64,000 nt of DNA from Evansella sp. LMS18. Its GTDB lineage: Bacteria > Bacillota > Bacilli > Bacillales > Salisediminibacteriaceae. Below are positions 1 to 8,791 of this stretch, in pieces (position 1 is the first letter of the stretch; each line of letters begins with the position of its first letter). Location: positions 806,001 through 870,000 of the forward strand of contig NZ_CP093301.1 of the NCBI RefSeq assembly GCF_024362785.1. The letters are read 5' to 3'. A model generated the notes under the pieces. It searched no databases. It was given only the letters and a program-made list of their open reading frames with translations, and was not told where the DNA came from. The translations under genes were made by a program, and so were the position numbers.

Positions 1-2
1 AG

Positions 3-374
3 ACTACCGTAGTTGCCTTGGGAATTGCTGATGTGTCTCCGCCGGTGGCTTATATTGCCCTGGCAAATGTAATAGGAATTGTGGGGTCATTCATGACTTC
101 TTCAAACACATCCTCGAACGTGCTGTTCGCGCCGCTCCATGATTCCGTGGCACAGTCCATGGACGGTCTGTCACAGGCAGGAGTTATTGCGGCCCAGTCA
201 GCCGGAGGTGCAATCGGTAACTCCATATCACCATCGAACGTAGTGCTTGGCACAAGTACTGCAGGCATAAAAGGAAAGGACGCAGAAGTATTTAAACCGA
301 CCCTTATATTTGTGCTCCTTTCAGGGATTGCGGTTTCCGGAGCTTCTGTGCTGTTCCACCTGATTGGATCTTAA
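3..374 (+). CDS. L-lactate permease family transporter, C-terminal part (truncated by window edge)
   Basis: The reading frame is open from the first bases, so the gene begins before the window; only about 123 C-terminal residues are visible. The conserved LctP-family signature is present: SFMTSSNTSSNVLFAPL, followed by an AAQSAGGAIGN segment and SPSNVVLGTSTAGI, then a final hydrophobic segment. These are typical of the last transmembrane helices of proton- or sodium-coupled lactate/glycolate permeases in the cytoplasmic membrane. It ends in a terminator shared with the convergent sugar dehydrogenase gene. Substrate (lactate or glycolate) cannot be told from this fragment. Confidence 0.85.
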   Translation, partial: TTVVALGIADVSPPVAYIALANVIGIVGSFMTSSNTSSNVLFAPLHDSVAQSMDGLSQAGVIAAQSAGGAIGNSISPSNVVLGTSTAGIKGKDAEVFKPTLIFVLLSGIAVSGASVLFHLIGS

Positions 375-383
375 AAGCAAAAG

Positions 384-425
384 AAAGCTCACTTGCTGTC
401 ACCACAGCGAAGTGAGCTTTTAATT
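384..425. terminator. Bidirectional rho-independent terminator
   Basis: An 11-bp inverted repeat (AAAGCTCACTT ... AAGTGAGCTTT) with a short loop sits between the stop codons of the convergent permease and sugar dehydrogenase genes. It is flanked by A-rich and T-rich sides, so it can serve both strands. Confidence 0.85.
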
Positions 426-429
426 TGAT

Positions 430-1644
430 TTATTCTTCCCTTCCTTTAATAGTGAGGCGGAGCAGCCGGTCATCATTTCCGTCAGGATTGCCCCTTCCGT
501 CTGTATTATTAGTAATTACGTATAAATTTCCTTCATGCACTTTAACATCCCGAAGTCTGCCTTCACCGCTGAAAACTTCTTTAAGCTCTGAATTTTCTTC
601 GCTTAGGACGTAAAGATTCTGTCCCCGCAGCCCGGTTACAAATAATTGGTCTTCAAGGAAGGCGGTTCCGGATGGCGCCCATGTATTTTCACCTGAATGC
701 ACAAGTGGCTGTTCCATCTCTCCCATTTCCTCATCACCGATGATTTCCGGCCAGCCGTAGTTGTTTCCAGCTTCGATTACATTGATTTCATCATGTCCAG
801 TTGGCCCGTGCTCAGAACTGTACAATTCCTCATTGCTGTTCCAGGCGAGCCCTTGAGGGTTTCGGTGTCCGTACGAAAATACAAATGAATCTTCAAACGG
901 ATTGTCGCCAGGAACCTCCCCTTCCACCGTCAGACGGAGAATGCTCCCGGCAAGATTATCCGGATCCTGTGAAAGAGCCGGCTCGTTCGCATCACCGGTT
1001 GTCACATATAGATAACCGTCAGGTCCAATAACAATCCGCCCTCCATTATGAATACCATCGCCTGGTATCTCATCAAGGAGTATTTCTGTTTCCTCCCAGC
1101 TGCCATCTTCCTGTACAGCTTTTACAACCCTATTTTCTAATCCGCTGCTTCCTTCATACGTATAATACAGGAAAATCTCTCCTGTATCGCCAAAGTCTTC
1201 CGAAACGGCCATGCCTAAGAGACCGCCTTCCCCTTCATGGATGATTGGATCGGAGGTATTTATTTCCTGTCTGTCACTGGAACCGTCCTCAACCGCAGTA
1301 ATTGTTCCTTCACGCTCAGTCAGGAAGATAGTATCCTCAAAAAAGTTAATATCCCAAGGAACATGCAGGTTTTCTGCTAAAACTTCTGTCTGCCAGTCCT
1401 CGGATGAAAGATTGGTATAATTACTTTCTCGTTCTGTAAGGCTATTATCGTTTTCAGCTGTATTACTGTTTTCATCCGGCAATTCTTCCGCGTCATTTTC
1501 ATCCGTTGGTGCTATCACTTCGTTTTCCTCATTCTCTTCTATACTGGATGGATCCTGTTCCAGCTCAGATTCGTTTTCTGTATTATTTCCGCACGCTCCC
1601 AGCAATAATGCAAAAGCAGTGAACGAAACTGCTGACCTTTTCAT
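430..1644 (-). CDS. PQQ-dependent sugar dehydrogenase-like lipoprotein (GSDH/YliI family)
   Basis: About 404 residues. The chosen ATG gives a lipoprotein signal peptide (MKRSAVSF... with lipobox LLGAC); the open frame extends 28 codons upstream but lacks a good leader. An acidic low-complexity linker (about residues 25-80, rich in E, D and N) leads to a beta-propeller with family motifs: LHVPWDINF, HEGEGGLLG, HNGGRIVIGPDG, SYGHRNPQGLAW, SEHGPTGHDEIN and AGNNYGWP. The family oxidises aldoses outside the membrane using pyrroloquinoline quinone. Whether this species makes PQQ is unknown, so a non-enzymatic or PQQ-scavenging role is possible. Single gene with its own terminator. Confidence 0.88.
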   Translation of the reverse strand: MKRSAVSFTAFALLLGACGNNTENESELEQDPSSIEENEENEVIAPTDENDAEELPDENSNTAENDNSLTERESNYTNLSSEDWQTEVLAENLHVPWDINFFEDTIFLTEREGTITAVEDGSSDRQEINTSDPIIHEGEGGLLGMAVSEDFGDTGEIFLYYTYEGSSGLENRVVKAVQEDGSWEETEILLDEIPGDGIHNGGRIVIGPDGYLYVTTGDANEPALSQDPDNLAGSILRLTVEGEVPGDNPFEDSFVFSYGHRNPQGLAWNSNEELYSSEHGPTGHDEINVIEAGNNYGWPEIIGDEEMGEMEQPLVHSGENTWAPSGTAFLEDQLFVTGLRGQNLYVLSEENSELKEVFSGEGRLRDVKVHEGNLYVITNNTDGRGNPDGNDDRLLRLTIKGREE

Positions 1645-1883
1645 CGCAACCGCCCCTTTTGTATTTATTTTCACCAAATATTTCTCTACGTTCCCGCTGG
1701 CCTGAGCTGATGAAGTCAAAGAGTACATATGTATCCCGGTTTATCAAAAATTAGATTCCCTTTTAATCCCTGTATTAATCCGCATTTTATGTTATCAATA
1801 CCCTTGTTATGCGATAAATAAAATCACCGGCAGACGCCTTCTGCCCCCGAGGATCCCGTTTCCTTTCCAGGCTAGCTTCCCAA

Positions 1884-1922
1884 TAAAAAACACTCTTGAT
1901 GACGATTCATCAAAAGTGTTTT
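1884..1922 (-). terminator. Terminator of the phosphonate operon
   Basis: Hairpin with arms AACACT and TTGATGA and matching halves AGTGTT and TCATCAA, followed on the minus strand by a run of six T. It lies about 60 bp after the stop of the last (ATP-grasp) gene. Confidence 0.8.
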
Positions 1923-1985
1923 CCGAAATATTTGACGGGCAAGCTGCCTGTATAATTAAGTGTTCTCCAGACTCCTGCTCCCCTT

Positions 1986-2738
1986 TTAAAGCGCCACCTT
2001 TTTCCTTTTGATTCTCTTTATCTTTTTATACTGGGACTTATCTTTCAGCATTTTGAAATGGGACAGCATTGGATTCATGTTGGCTTCGATAATCCATATT
2101 TTCCCGTCTTTATCCACACCGATGTCAAAACCATAAATACGTTTATGTTCATATTCCTGCGTAAGTTTTACAGCTGCATTTACAGCTACCTCTTCGATAT
2201 CTTCTTTAAGTTTTTTTACATCGGTTACTGGTAAGTTTGAAGCGGCTACCCCTTCCTCAACAGTTAAAATATCCCCGCCGCTCCTCTCCGTGTTAGAAAC
2301 AATATATCCTTCTCCGCCTACTTTAACTGCCATCCCGGTTACTTCCCACGGCAGAATATAAGACTTCCGCTGAGTAATTACCCGAAACTCCATAATTCTG
2401 TTCCCTATCAAAGGCAGTTCCACCGGCTGCTGGACAAGGTAGAACTCATCCCCTATTATCTCATTCACATAATTATACGTCCTGACAATCCCCAGATTTC
2501 TGACCTTTTCCTCTTCATGATATATTTCGTAGTAGTTCTTCCCGATTGCAACGACCTTAATGATTCCTCTTCCTCTCCGTCCATCATTCGGCTTGAGAAA
2601 AACTGCACCGAAATCACTTAAAAAATCAAGATAGTTTCCATACGTGAAAACCTGTGTTTTTAGCACATGAGGCTTTACCTTTGGCGATTCTATCATTAGG
2701 TTATATCTTTTCCACTTTTTATTGAACACCTTATCCAT
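1986..2738 (-). CDS. YheC/YheD-family ATP-grasp protein
   Basis: 250 residues. The ATG at 2738 was chosen over an in-frame GTG at 2747 because AAAGGTGG lies at proper distance. Recognisable ATP-grasp pieces are KPNDGRRGRGI near residue 50, FRVITQR in the middle, and the C-terminal FDIGVDKDGKIWIIEANMNP, which carries the Mg/ATP-binding acidic and Asn residues. The N-terminal region of full-length YheC/D is missing, so this is a short ATP-grasp-only version. It is the last gene of the operon with PEP mutase, decarboxylase and transaminase, 25 bp behind phnW. This suggests, by inference, that it ligates an AEP-containing substrate to an amino or carboxyl group. YheC/D proteins are known in Bacillus as spore-coat associated. 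Confidence 0.85.
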   Translation of the reverse strand: MDKVFNKKWKRYNLMIESPKVKPHVLKTQVFTYGNYLDFLSDFGAVFLKPNDGRRGRGIIKVVAIGKNYYEIYHEEEKVRNLGIVRTYNYVNEIIGDEFYLVQQPVELPLIGNRIMEFRVITQRKSYILPWEVTGMAVKVGGEGYIVSNTERSGGDILTVEEGVAASNLPVTDVKKLKEDIEEVAVNAAVKLTQEYEHKRIYGFDIGVDKDGKIWIIEANMNPMLSHFKMLKDKSQYKKIKRIKRKKVAL

Positions 2739-2763
2739 TAAAACCACCTTTTTCTCATAGCGT

Positions 2764-3876
2764 TTAAGATTGACAGCCGATGACCCTGAAGTAACTCTTC
2801 AGCAAAATTAAGAAGTTTTCTATATCTTTCTCGTTTAAATCCCCTATATTGGCAATCCGGAAAGTATTTTCTTCTCCCGTTTTCCCAGGATATACAGTAA
2901 TATCCTTCTTCCGGAAAAACGCATGCATTTCCTGAAAGCTGTATGCAGGACACTCGGGTTCAATAATTGCAGTCACTATCCTGGAATGATTTTCTTTACT
3001 GACCTGATGAGTGAGCCCCAGTTCTTCCAGCCCCGAAATCAGCTTCTCCCACATTCCTGAGTAGCGCTTATATCTGTTGCTGATTCCCTCATCCTCCAGT
3101 TCTTTTATCGCCTGTTCCAGTGCATAAATTGTCTGAACCGGCGGAGTAAACCTCATTTGCCCTGACTCCATAAAAAAAGAATATTGATCAAATAAACTGA
3201 GGTAATAATTTCTCGGCTTTATGGAATTCAATTCCACAAGCGCAGTGTTTTCGGCAATTACAAAGGCTGCGCCAGCCATTCCCTGAAGATTTTTATTTGA
3301 GCTTGCCGCGAGGAAACTAATATTCATCTCTTTCATATCCACAGGGACTGCTCCGAAAGAACTCATTGCATCAACGATGAGCTTTGTCCTTCGCTGCCTG
3401 CAGACTTGCCCAATTGCCTTAATATCATTTAAAAGTCCTGTGGATGTTTCACAATGTACAACAGCTAAATGAGTTATTTCCCCAGCACTCCTGTCAATTG
3501 CGGCCTCCAGCTTCTCCATATTTACCGGCTGATCTGACGGACTCTTAAACTCTTCCATTTCCAATCCGTACACCTCAGCGATTTCACACATTCTTTTACC
3601 GTATGCCCCATTGTTAATAATGAATAGTTTCCCTTTACCGACTGCAGAGCTTATAATTGCCTCTACTGCTGCAGTCCCCGATCCGCCAAATAGAACTGTC
3701 GTGTACTTTTCAGGGTCACCGGCGAATTTAGTAATCCGTTCAGTAACATCCTTCATCACTTTCCCAAACTCTTCCTCCCTGGGACATATATCCGGGACAA
3801 CCTGGGCAAATTTCACACTGTCTGTTGTCGTTGCAGGGCCTGGGTTAAGGAGTATCTTTCTTTTTACAGGCTGCAT
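2764..3876 (-). CDS. phnW: 2-aminoethylphosphonate--pyruvate transaminase
   Basis: About 370 residues of a class V (fold type I) PLP aminotransferase. Motifs: LLNPGPATTTDSVK at the N-terminus, FGGSGTAAVEA for cofactor phosphate binding, VDAMSSFGA with the cofactor-contacting Asp, and SSNKNLQG with the Schiff-base lysine. It interconverts phosphonoacetaldehyde plus alanine with AEP plus pyruvate; next to PEP mutase it should run in the biosynthetic direction. The ATG at 3876 has AGGAAGGGG about 8 bp upstream; a GTG at 3885 overlaps that ribosome site and is less likely. It lies 15 bp after the decarboxylase stop. Confidence 0.93.
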   Translation of the reverse strand: MQPVKRKILLNPGPATTTDSVKFAQVVPDICPREEEFGKVMKDVTERITKFAGDPEKYTTVLFGGSGTAAVEAIISSAVGKGKLFIINNGAYGKRMCEIAEVYGLEMEEFKSPSDQPVNMEKLEAAIDRSAGEITHLAVVHCETSTGLLNDIKAIGQVCRQRRTKLIVDAMSSFGAVPVDMKEMNISFLAASSNKNLQGMAGAAFVIAENTALVELNSIKPRNYYLSLFDQYSFFMESGQMRFTPPVQTIYALEQAIKELEDEGISNRYKRYSGMWEKLISGLEELGLTHQVSKENHSRIVTAIIEPECPAYSFQEMHAFFRKKDITVYPGKTGEENTFRIANIGDLNEKDIENFLILLKSYFRVIGCQS

Positions 3877-3891
3877 AGCATTCACCCCTTC

Positions 3892-5034
3892 CTATTGTTC
3901 AAGGAAAGCTGCCAGTCTTTCTTTCACTTCATGAGGTTTTATTTTTGGCCTTCCTAAATTTTCCTTAGAACCGGGAGCTATTTTTACATGAAGGAAAGTA
4001 AGGCCTTTTACCCTTTTCCATTCTTTTATTGCGGCTTCAAGCTCAGAAATCCCGGAAATTCGCTTTGCTGTTCCATAGCCGCATGCTGTGGCTGCGGCGG
4101 CAAAGTCTACTCCAGAGGAGACTGTTGCCTGGCCGCCTGTTGAATCGTGCACCCCATTATCCAACAGTAAATGAAGCATATTTGCCGGCTGATAGTACCC
4201 GTTGACAGCAAGATTTCCCATCCTCATGAGAAGGGATCCATCACCGTCTATGACAAAAATATCCTTATCTTCCTGAACAGTGGCAAGTCCTAAAGCGAAT
4301 GAACTTATACATCCCATAGAACCTACCATATAGAAATTATTTGGGGCATCTTCTATTTCATACAGTTCTCTCCCTGTTTTCCCGGTAGTAGCGAGTTGAA
4401 CAGTGGATGAATCTTTTAATTTGCTGATCGTCTCAAGAGCTGCATACCTTGTTGGTAATTGTACATGGCTATGCCGGGAACTCGGGAAGACGGGGTCTGA
4501 TGTATTTCCTGGCTTCTGCCGCTTACTTTCAGCTAATGGGTATTTACCGAAAGTGCCTTTTTTCACTACAAAGAAGAAAGGCTTATTTTTTTCAATATAC
4601 CGGTCGGCGTTTTTCAGCTGGATACAAGCTTCTGACTGTTCTTCTGATAAAAATTCCCATTGGATATCCATCAGATCAAGTAGCTCCGTCGTCCTTTTTC
4701 CAGTTAGCTCATGCTGCGGCTCATCATTAAGCTCTGCTTCCCCCCGGAGGCTCACAAAGCCAAGGACGGGGATCTGAAAAGGAAAGTTCAATGACATAAG
4801 CGGAGACACTGCATTTGTCAGACCGGAATTCTGCATGAGTACAACGGATTTAGCGCCTGCAGCCATCGCTCCGGAAGCAGCTGCAACAGCGTCCCCCTCA
4901 TTTGCTGCCCCTATATATTTACAGTTAGTAATTGCATAATTAATAAAATCCTTGAGGAATGAACAAGGAACACCGGAAAAAAAAGAGTATCCGTGCTCTT
5001 TTAGCTCTTTCCCGAATGTTTCAGTATCAAGCAT
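3892..5034 (-). CDS. aepY: Phosphonopyruvate decarboxylase
   Basis: 380-residue thiamine-diphosphate enzyme. The N-terminal half has FFSGVPCSFLKDFINYA and an invariant Glu region (AANEGDAVAAASG); the C-terminal half has the ThDP/Mg motif GDGSLLMRMGNLAV ... LLLDNGVHDSTGG. It removes CO2 from phosphonopyruvate to give phosphonoacetaldehyde, the irreversible step that pulls the unfavourable PEP mutase reaction forward. AGGGGGTATAGC precedes the ATG. It lies between aepX and phnW in a tight same-strand operon. Sulfopyruvate decarboxylase is the nearest alternative, excluded by the neighbours. Confidence 0.93.
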   Translation of the reverse strand: MLDTETFGKELKEHGYSFFSGVPCSFLKDFINYAITNCKYIGAANEGDAVAAASGAMAAGAKSVVLMQNSGLTNAVSPLMSLNFPFQIPVLGFVSLRGEAELNDEPQHELTGKRTTELLDLMDIQWEFLSEEQSEACIQLKNADRYIEKNKPFFFVVKKGTFGKYPLAESKRQKPGNTSDPVFPSSRHSHVQLPTRYAALETISKLKDSSTVQLATTGKTGRELYEIEDAPNNFYMVGSMGCISSFALGLATVQEDKDIFVIDGDGSLLMRMGNLAVNGYYQPANMLHLLLDNGVHDSTGGQATVSSGVDFAAAATACGYGTAKRISGISELEAAIKEWKRVKGLTFLHVKIAPGSKENLGRPKIKPHEVKERLAAFLEQ

Positions 5035-5061
5035 GCTATACCCCCTATGGCGAAGCGGCGT

Positions 5062-5940
5062 TTATTTACTCCCCGGCAAGTATTTCCTTTCGGCTTCCTT
5101 AAGCTCTTTCATATTCTGAATCCTGAAAATCTCATCTACTGATGCTATCTCCCTTTCAGCACCTTTAATAGATTGTTCCTCGAAGATTTTCCGGCATATA
5201 TGCTGCATGGCGGAAAGAGAGGACCTGAGATTGTGGTTCGCCCAAATCACAACGCTGACTCCAAGGTCTGCAAATGTGGAAACAGGAGTCCCATAATACT
5301 TTGTCGGGACGATCACTACAGGGATATTACCTTTCCACTCTTTCATGAAGGCTTCTATTTCAGAAGCGTCTGATTTCTTACTGTGAACAAGCAGTGCATC
5401 GACACCTGCTTCTGTATAAGCTGCCGCTCTTTCCAGCACCTCTTCTTTTGTCCGTCCGGCGATGAACCCCTCCAGCCGGGAAACAACCATAAAATCCTCA
5501 TCTTTCTGGATATCTTTCATCGCTTTGATTTTTCCGCAGAATTCATCCTTGTCAGCAAGGGGCTGTACACTTCCGTTTATGAAAGAATTTGTTTTCGGAA
5601 AAAGCTTATCCTCGATACAAACACCGGCAATCCCTCTTTGTTCGAGCTTTTGCACGAGGCGCCTGGCATTATTAAAGTTCCCGTACCCTGTATCCCCGTC
5701 AAGGAGGACAGGCAGAGAAACGGCGTCATTCATATATTCAATACTGTCCAGCACCTGTGTCCATGACAGCTCGTTATTATCCCTCACTCCAAGGCTTGCT
5801 GAAATGGATAATCCGCTGGCCCATATGCCTTTGAACCCTGTTTCTTCCACTACCTTCGCAGAAAGTCCGTTATGGGCTTCCATTAAATATTCAAGACTGT
5901 CTGAATAAAACATTTTTCTGAGCTGTGCAGTTTTCTTCAT
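5062..5940 (-). CDS. aepX: Phosphoenolpyruvate mutase (phosphonopyruvate synthase)
   Basis: 292 residues, isocitrate lyase/PEP mutase superfamily. The mutase signature EDK-x5-NS is at residues 110-119 ([10 protein letters not shown]), which separates it from methylisocitrate lyases. WASGLSIS (40-47) and DGDTGYGN (81-88) supply the substrate and Mg-binding residues. It forms the C-P bond by rearranging PEP to phosphonopyruvate in the cytosol. First gene of the AEP operon, with GGAAGGAAG ahead of the ATG. The divergent ATP-grasp gene begins 190 bp away, so the intergenic region must hold promoters for both. Confidence 0.95.
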   Translation of the reverse strand: MKKTAQLRKMFYSDSLEYLMEAHNGLSAKVVEETGFKGIWASGLSISASLGVRDNNELSWTQVLDSIEYMNDAVSLPVLLDGDTGYGNFNNARRLVQKLEQRGIAGVCIEDKLFPKTNSFINGSVQPLADKDEFCGKIKAMKDIQKDEDFMVVSRLEGFIAGRTKEEVLERAAAYTEAGVDALLVHSKKSDASEIEAFMKEWKGNIPVVIVPTKYYGTPVSTFADLGVSVVIWANHNLRSSLSAMQHICRKIFEEQSIKGAEREIASVDEIFRIQNMKELKEAERKYLPGSK

Positions 5941-6078
5941 TGGCGCTTCCTTCCGTTAAAAATTTGGGTGGTCTTTAATAACTTATTAGCGAAAAGAAAT
6001 TTGGTTCGCAGCAGGGCACTTATTTTTCACAGAAAATAAGGCATCGGTCATGTCTTTTTTTGTAAAGCAGTTACAACT

Positions 6079-6122
6079 TCCCCTCTTCTTACATAAATTG
6101 ATGTAAAAGCTTAGAGAGGGGC
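6079..6122 (+). promoter_or_regulatory. Hairpin that can pair with the ribosome site of the downstream ATP-grasp gene
   Basis: CCCCTCT at 6080-6086 is complementary to AGAGGGG at 6115-6121, the ribosome-binding site of the GTG start at 6130. An inner arm TTACAT (6089-6094) pairs with ATGTAA (6101-6106). If transcribed, the structure would occlude the ribosome site. Function is inferred; no known riboswitch class was recognised. Confidence 0.45.
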
Positions 6123-6129
6123 TTTTAAT

Positions 6130-7332
6130 GTGACAACAGCTTCTTCAACAGACATACAGCCATACGTAGGTGTGCTGCTTACAAATCGGCTTATAAATAA
6201 CCTGAAAAAAACAAGTGTTAATTTTCCCAGTTACTGCCGGATTCTCGAGCTTGCCAAAGAGGCGAGGGCAGCCAATGTGCACTTGTTTTTCTTTGCAAGC
6301 AGAAACGTTGATTTTAAAAAGAAGTATATAAACGGTATATACCTTGATTTCAAGAAACAGAGATGGATGAAAAAACGATTCCCTTTTCCACATGTCCTGT
6401 ACGACAGGCTCGGTTCCAGGAACGAAAAAGTACTTAAACTCCGAAAAGCTATGGAAAGTGAAGGCGTGAAAAAGCTTAATTCCATGTTTTATTTTAATAA
6501 GTGGGCCGTTTATGAAGATTTATCACGTATAGAAAACGTGAAGCCATATTTACCTGAAACGAAGTTATTTACAGATGAAGATTCGCTGGAGAAATTTATC
6601 GACGAAAACAAAGTAGTCTATCTGAAAGGTGTGAAAAGCGGTAAGGGTAAGGGAGTCATGCAAATCAAAAAAGTGGATAACAAGTATATTTACAGCCACT
6701 TCAAAGGCATGCTGACCGTCAATGAAGCCGATTCTTTCGCAGCGATGATGGAAGATATACACAACTTCTATAATCAAAAGGCGGATAGTCGTTTTATCCT
6801 CCAAAAAGGGATCGACTTAATAAACTACGGCGGAAATAATGTGGACTTCCGGGCAGAAGTACAGCGGGATGGAGAAGGCAACCTTGATATTGTCGGGGTT
6901 TCAGCAAGAATAGCGATAAAGAACTCCCCGATCACCATCCATTCTTCGGCTGTTAAACTGGACACCTTCCTGACGGACTATCTCCACTACTCTAAAGAAG
7001 AGATGGAGCTTAAAAGAGATGAAATCATTAACTTTTTACATCTGATTTACCATGCACTGGAAGAAGTATACGGATACTTCGGTGAAATCGGCATCGACTT
7101 TGGACTGGATAAGGAAGGAAAGATATGGTTTATTGAACCGAACGCAAAAACGGCAAAAGTTTCATTAATGAAGGCCCATGACCATGAAACATATAAAAAG
7201 GCATTTTATAACCCCATCTCCTTTTCCATGTTTTTAGCAAGGCAGCCGGATGAGTGGTTTAAAACACATTGTGGGAATTTCAGGGCATTTGAAGAGGATA
7301 TTTCGCTTTCCTGTGATGAAGAGGACATCTAA
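6130..7332 (+). CDS. YheC/YheD-family ATP-grasp protein, full length
   Basis: 400 residues. The GTG start has AGAGAGGGG at good spacing. The N-terminal YheC/D region (YVGVLLTNRLINNL, then FPHVLYDRLGSRN and NSMFYFNKWAVYEDL) is followed by ATP-grasp motifs: LKGVKSGKGKGVMQI for phosphate binding, DFRAEVQRDGEG, and GEIGIDFGLDKEGKIWFIEPNAK for Mg/ATP. It is divergent from the AEP operon, whose last gene is a shorter relative (C-terminal motif FDIGVDKDGKIWIIEANMNP). The pairing suggests a shared process such as attaching AEP to a spore or cell-surface acceptor. That is inference from context; only the ligase fold is visible. Confidence 0.85.
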   Translation: MTTASSTDIQPYVGVLLTNRLINNLKKTSVNFPSYCRILELAKEARAANVHLFFFASRNVDFKKKYINGIYLDFKKQRWMKKRFPFPHVLYDRLGSRNEKVLKLRKAMESEGVKKLNSMFYFNKWAVYEDLSRIENVKPYLPETKLFTDEDSLEKFIDENKVVYLKGVKSGKGKGVMQIKKVDNKYIYSHFKGMLTVNEADSFAAMMEDIHNFYNQKADSRFILQKGIDLINYGGNNVDFRAEVQRDGEGNLDIVGVSARIAIKNSPITIHSSAVKLDTFLTDYLHYSKEEMELKRDEIINFLHLIYHALEEVYGYFGEIGIDFGLDKEGKIWFIEPNAKTAKVSLMKAHDHETYKKAFYNPISFSMFLARQPDEWFKTHCGNFRAFEEDISLSCDEEDI

Positions 7333-7351
7333 GGTCAAGTGTCCTGGTAAT

Positions 7352-7380
7352 GCACGTGAGTGAGCTCACGTGCTTTTTTA
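7352..7380 (+). terminator. Terminator after the divergent ATP-grasp gene
   Basis: GCACGTGAG ... CTCACGTGC inverted repeat followed by TTTTTT, 20 bp after the stop codon. Confidence 0.9.
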
Positions 7381-7436
7381 CTTTCTCCTTCTGGTTAAAA
7401 TGAGAAAAACAGGAAAACCTAAGTCACATTGAGTTT

Positions 7437-8747
7437 TTGGTGACAGGCGGTGTTTCAGGAGATATGAAAAATCCATATTCATTTTTCGCCCCCCTTCTTC
7501 TGCGCTGGGTCGTTTGCGGTGCAGTAATAGGAGCTGCTGCAGGCTCCACCACTGCCTTGCTCATCACTATGAACGACCTTCTTGGCGAAACAAGAGAAGC
7601 ACATGGCTGGCTGCTGTTTCTTCTTCCCGCAGGCGGTGTGTTCATTGGAGCCCTTTATAAATACTTGGGGAAAAACTCCGCCAAAGGGAATAACCTGATT
7701 TTTGACGATATAAATGGGAAGGAAAAGGTCCATCTGAGAATGGGGCCCCTTGTATACATCGGCACCTTCATCACTGTTTTATTCGGAGGCTCGACAGGAA
7801 GAGAAGGTGCAGCAGTACAGATGGGAGGAAGTATCGCGGAAGCACTCAACAGGCTGTTCCGGCTAAGCCCTGTGGACAGGAGAATTCTTCTTATGAGCGG
7901 GATCAGCGGCGGGTTTGGTGCAGCCTTTGGGGCACCGGCTGCCGGAACTGTCTTTGGGATGGAGGTGTCCTCGCTGGGTAAGGTGAAATATGAAGCCATC
8001 ATTCCATGTTTCACTGCCAGCTTCATCGGCCATTTTACAACAGCCGGATGGGGCGTCGAACATGAACTCCTCATCATTAAGCATGTCCCCGAGCTCACTT
8101 TTCCAACAGCCGGAAAGGTCATTGCAGCTGCACTGCTCTTCAGTCTCGTAAGTATGATGTACAGTAAACTACGGCATGGGACGCAGCGGTTTTCGGAAAA
8201 ACACTTCAAACATCCAATGCTGAGAGGGTTTATCGGCGGTACAGCCATCATCATTCTTGTATATCTGATTGATTCAAGAATTTACCTCGGACGAGGCCTC
8301 GAAACGATTGAAGCAGCTTTCGACGGCAGTGTGCCTCCCTTCGCTTTCTTAGGAAAAATGCTGTTTACCGCTGTTACACTGGGGTCTGGTTTCGTAGGCG
8401 GAGAAGCAATCCCTCTGTTTTTTATGGGCTCCACCTTAGGGAACACACTTGCAGAGCTGCTTCAGCTTCCAGTCTCATTTTTGGCAGCACTTGGGCTTAT
8501 CGGTGTATTCTGCGGCGGAGCCAACACCCCGCTGGCGGCATTACTTCTCGGTATAGAGATGTTCCATGGAAAAGGAATTGAATATATTTTACTCGTCTGT
8601 GTCATCACCTATATTTTCTCCGGCCGGAACGGTGTCTGGCCGTCACAAACAATTTACGAACCTAAAAGCAGGCTGTGGTCGGTGCAGGAAGGCAAAACAA
8701 TTACCAAGGAAGAACGGGAGCAATCCCCCGGCCAGAAGCGAATCTGA
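7437..8747 (+). CDS. CLC-family anion channel/antiporter, CLC-F-like (candidate fluoride/proton antiporter)
   Basis: About 430 residues with 10 or more hydrophobic segments. CLC signatures are altered: the first selectivity loop reads GNNLI (residues 85-89) instead of GSGIP, the glutamate-gate loop is GREGA (121-125), and the later loop is GSGFVGGEAIPLF. GNNLI-type loops are, to my knowledge, characteristic of the fluoride-exporting CLC-F clade, so fluoride efflux is a reasonable guess. Chloride transport remains possible. No fluoride (crcB) riboswitch was recognised upstream. Start uncertain: TTG 7437, GTG 7440 or ATG 7464, none with an ideal ribosome site. Confidence 0.8.
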   Translation: MVTGGVSGDMKNPYSFFAPLLLRWVVCGAVIGAAAGSTTALLITMNDLLGETREAHGWLLFLLPAGGVFIGALYKYLGKNSAKGNNLIFDDINGKEKVHLRMGPLVYIGTFITVLFGGSTGREGAAVQMGGSIAEALNRLFRLSPVDRRILLMSGISGGFGAAFGAPAAGTVFGMEVSSLGKVKYEAIIPCFTASFIGHFTTAGWGVEHELLIIKHVPELTFPTAGKVIAAALLFSLVSMMYSKLRHGTQRFSEKHFKHPMLRGFIGGTAIIILVYLIDSRIYLGRGLETIEAAFDGSVPPFAFLGKMLFTAVTLGSGFVGGEAIPLFFMGSTLGNTLAELLQLPVSFLAALGLIGVFCGGANTPLAALLLGIEMFHGKGIEYILLVCVITYIFSGRNGVWPSQTIYEPKSRLWSVQEGKTITKEEREQSPGQKRI

Positions 8748-8791
8748 TGTTTTGAACAATCAGATTTTGCAGCCTGAAAGGAGGTATGATA

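Noticed and set aside
7380-7440. Fluoride (crcB) riboswitch ahead of the CLC gene
   Set aside because: The short intergenic region lacks the conserved GGNGATGG-type elements.
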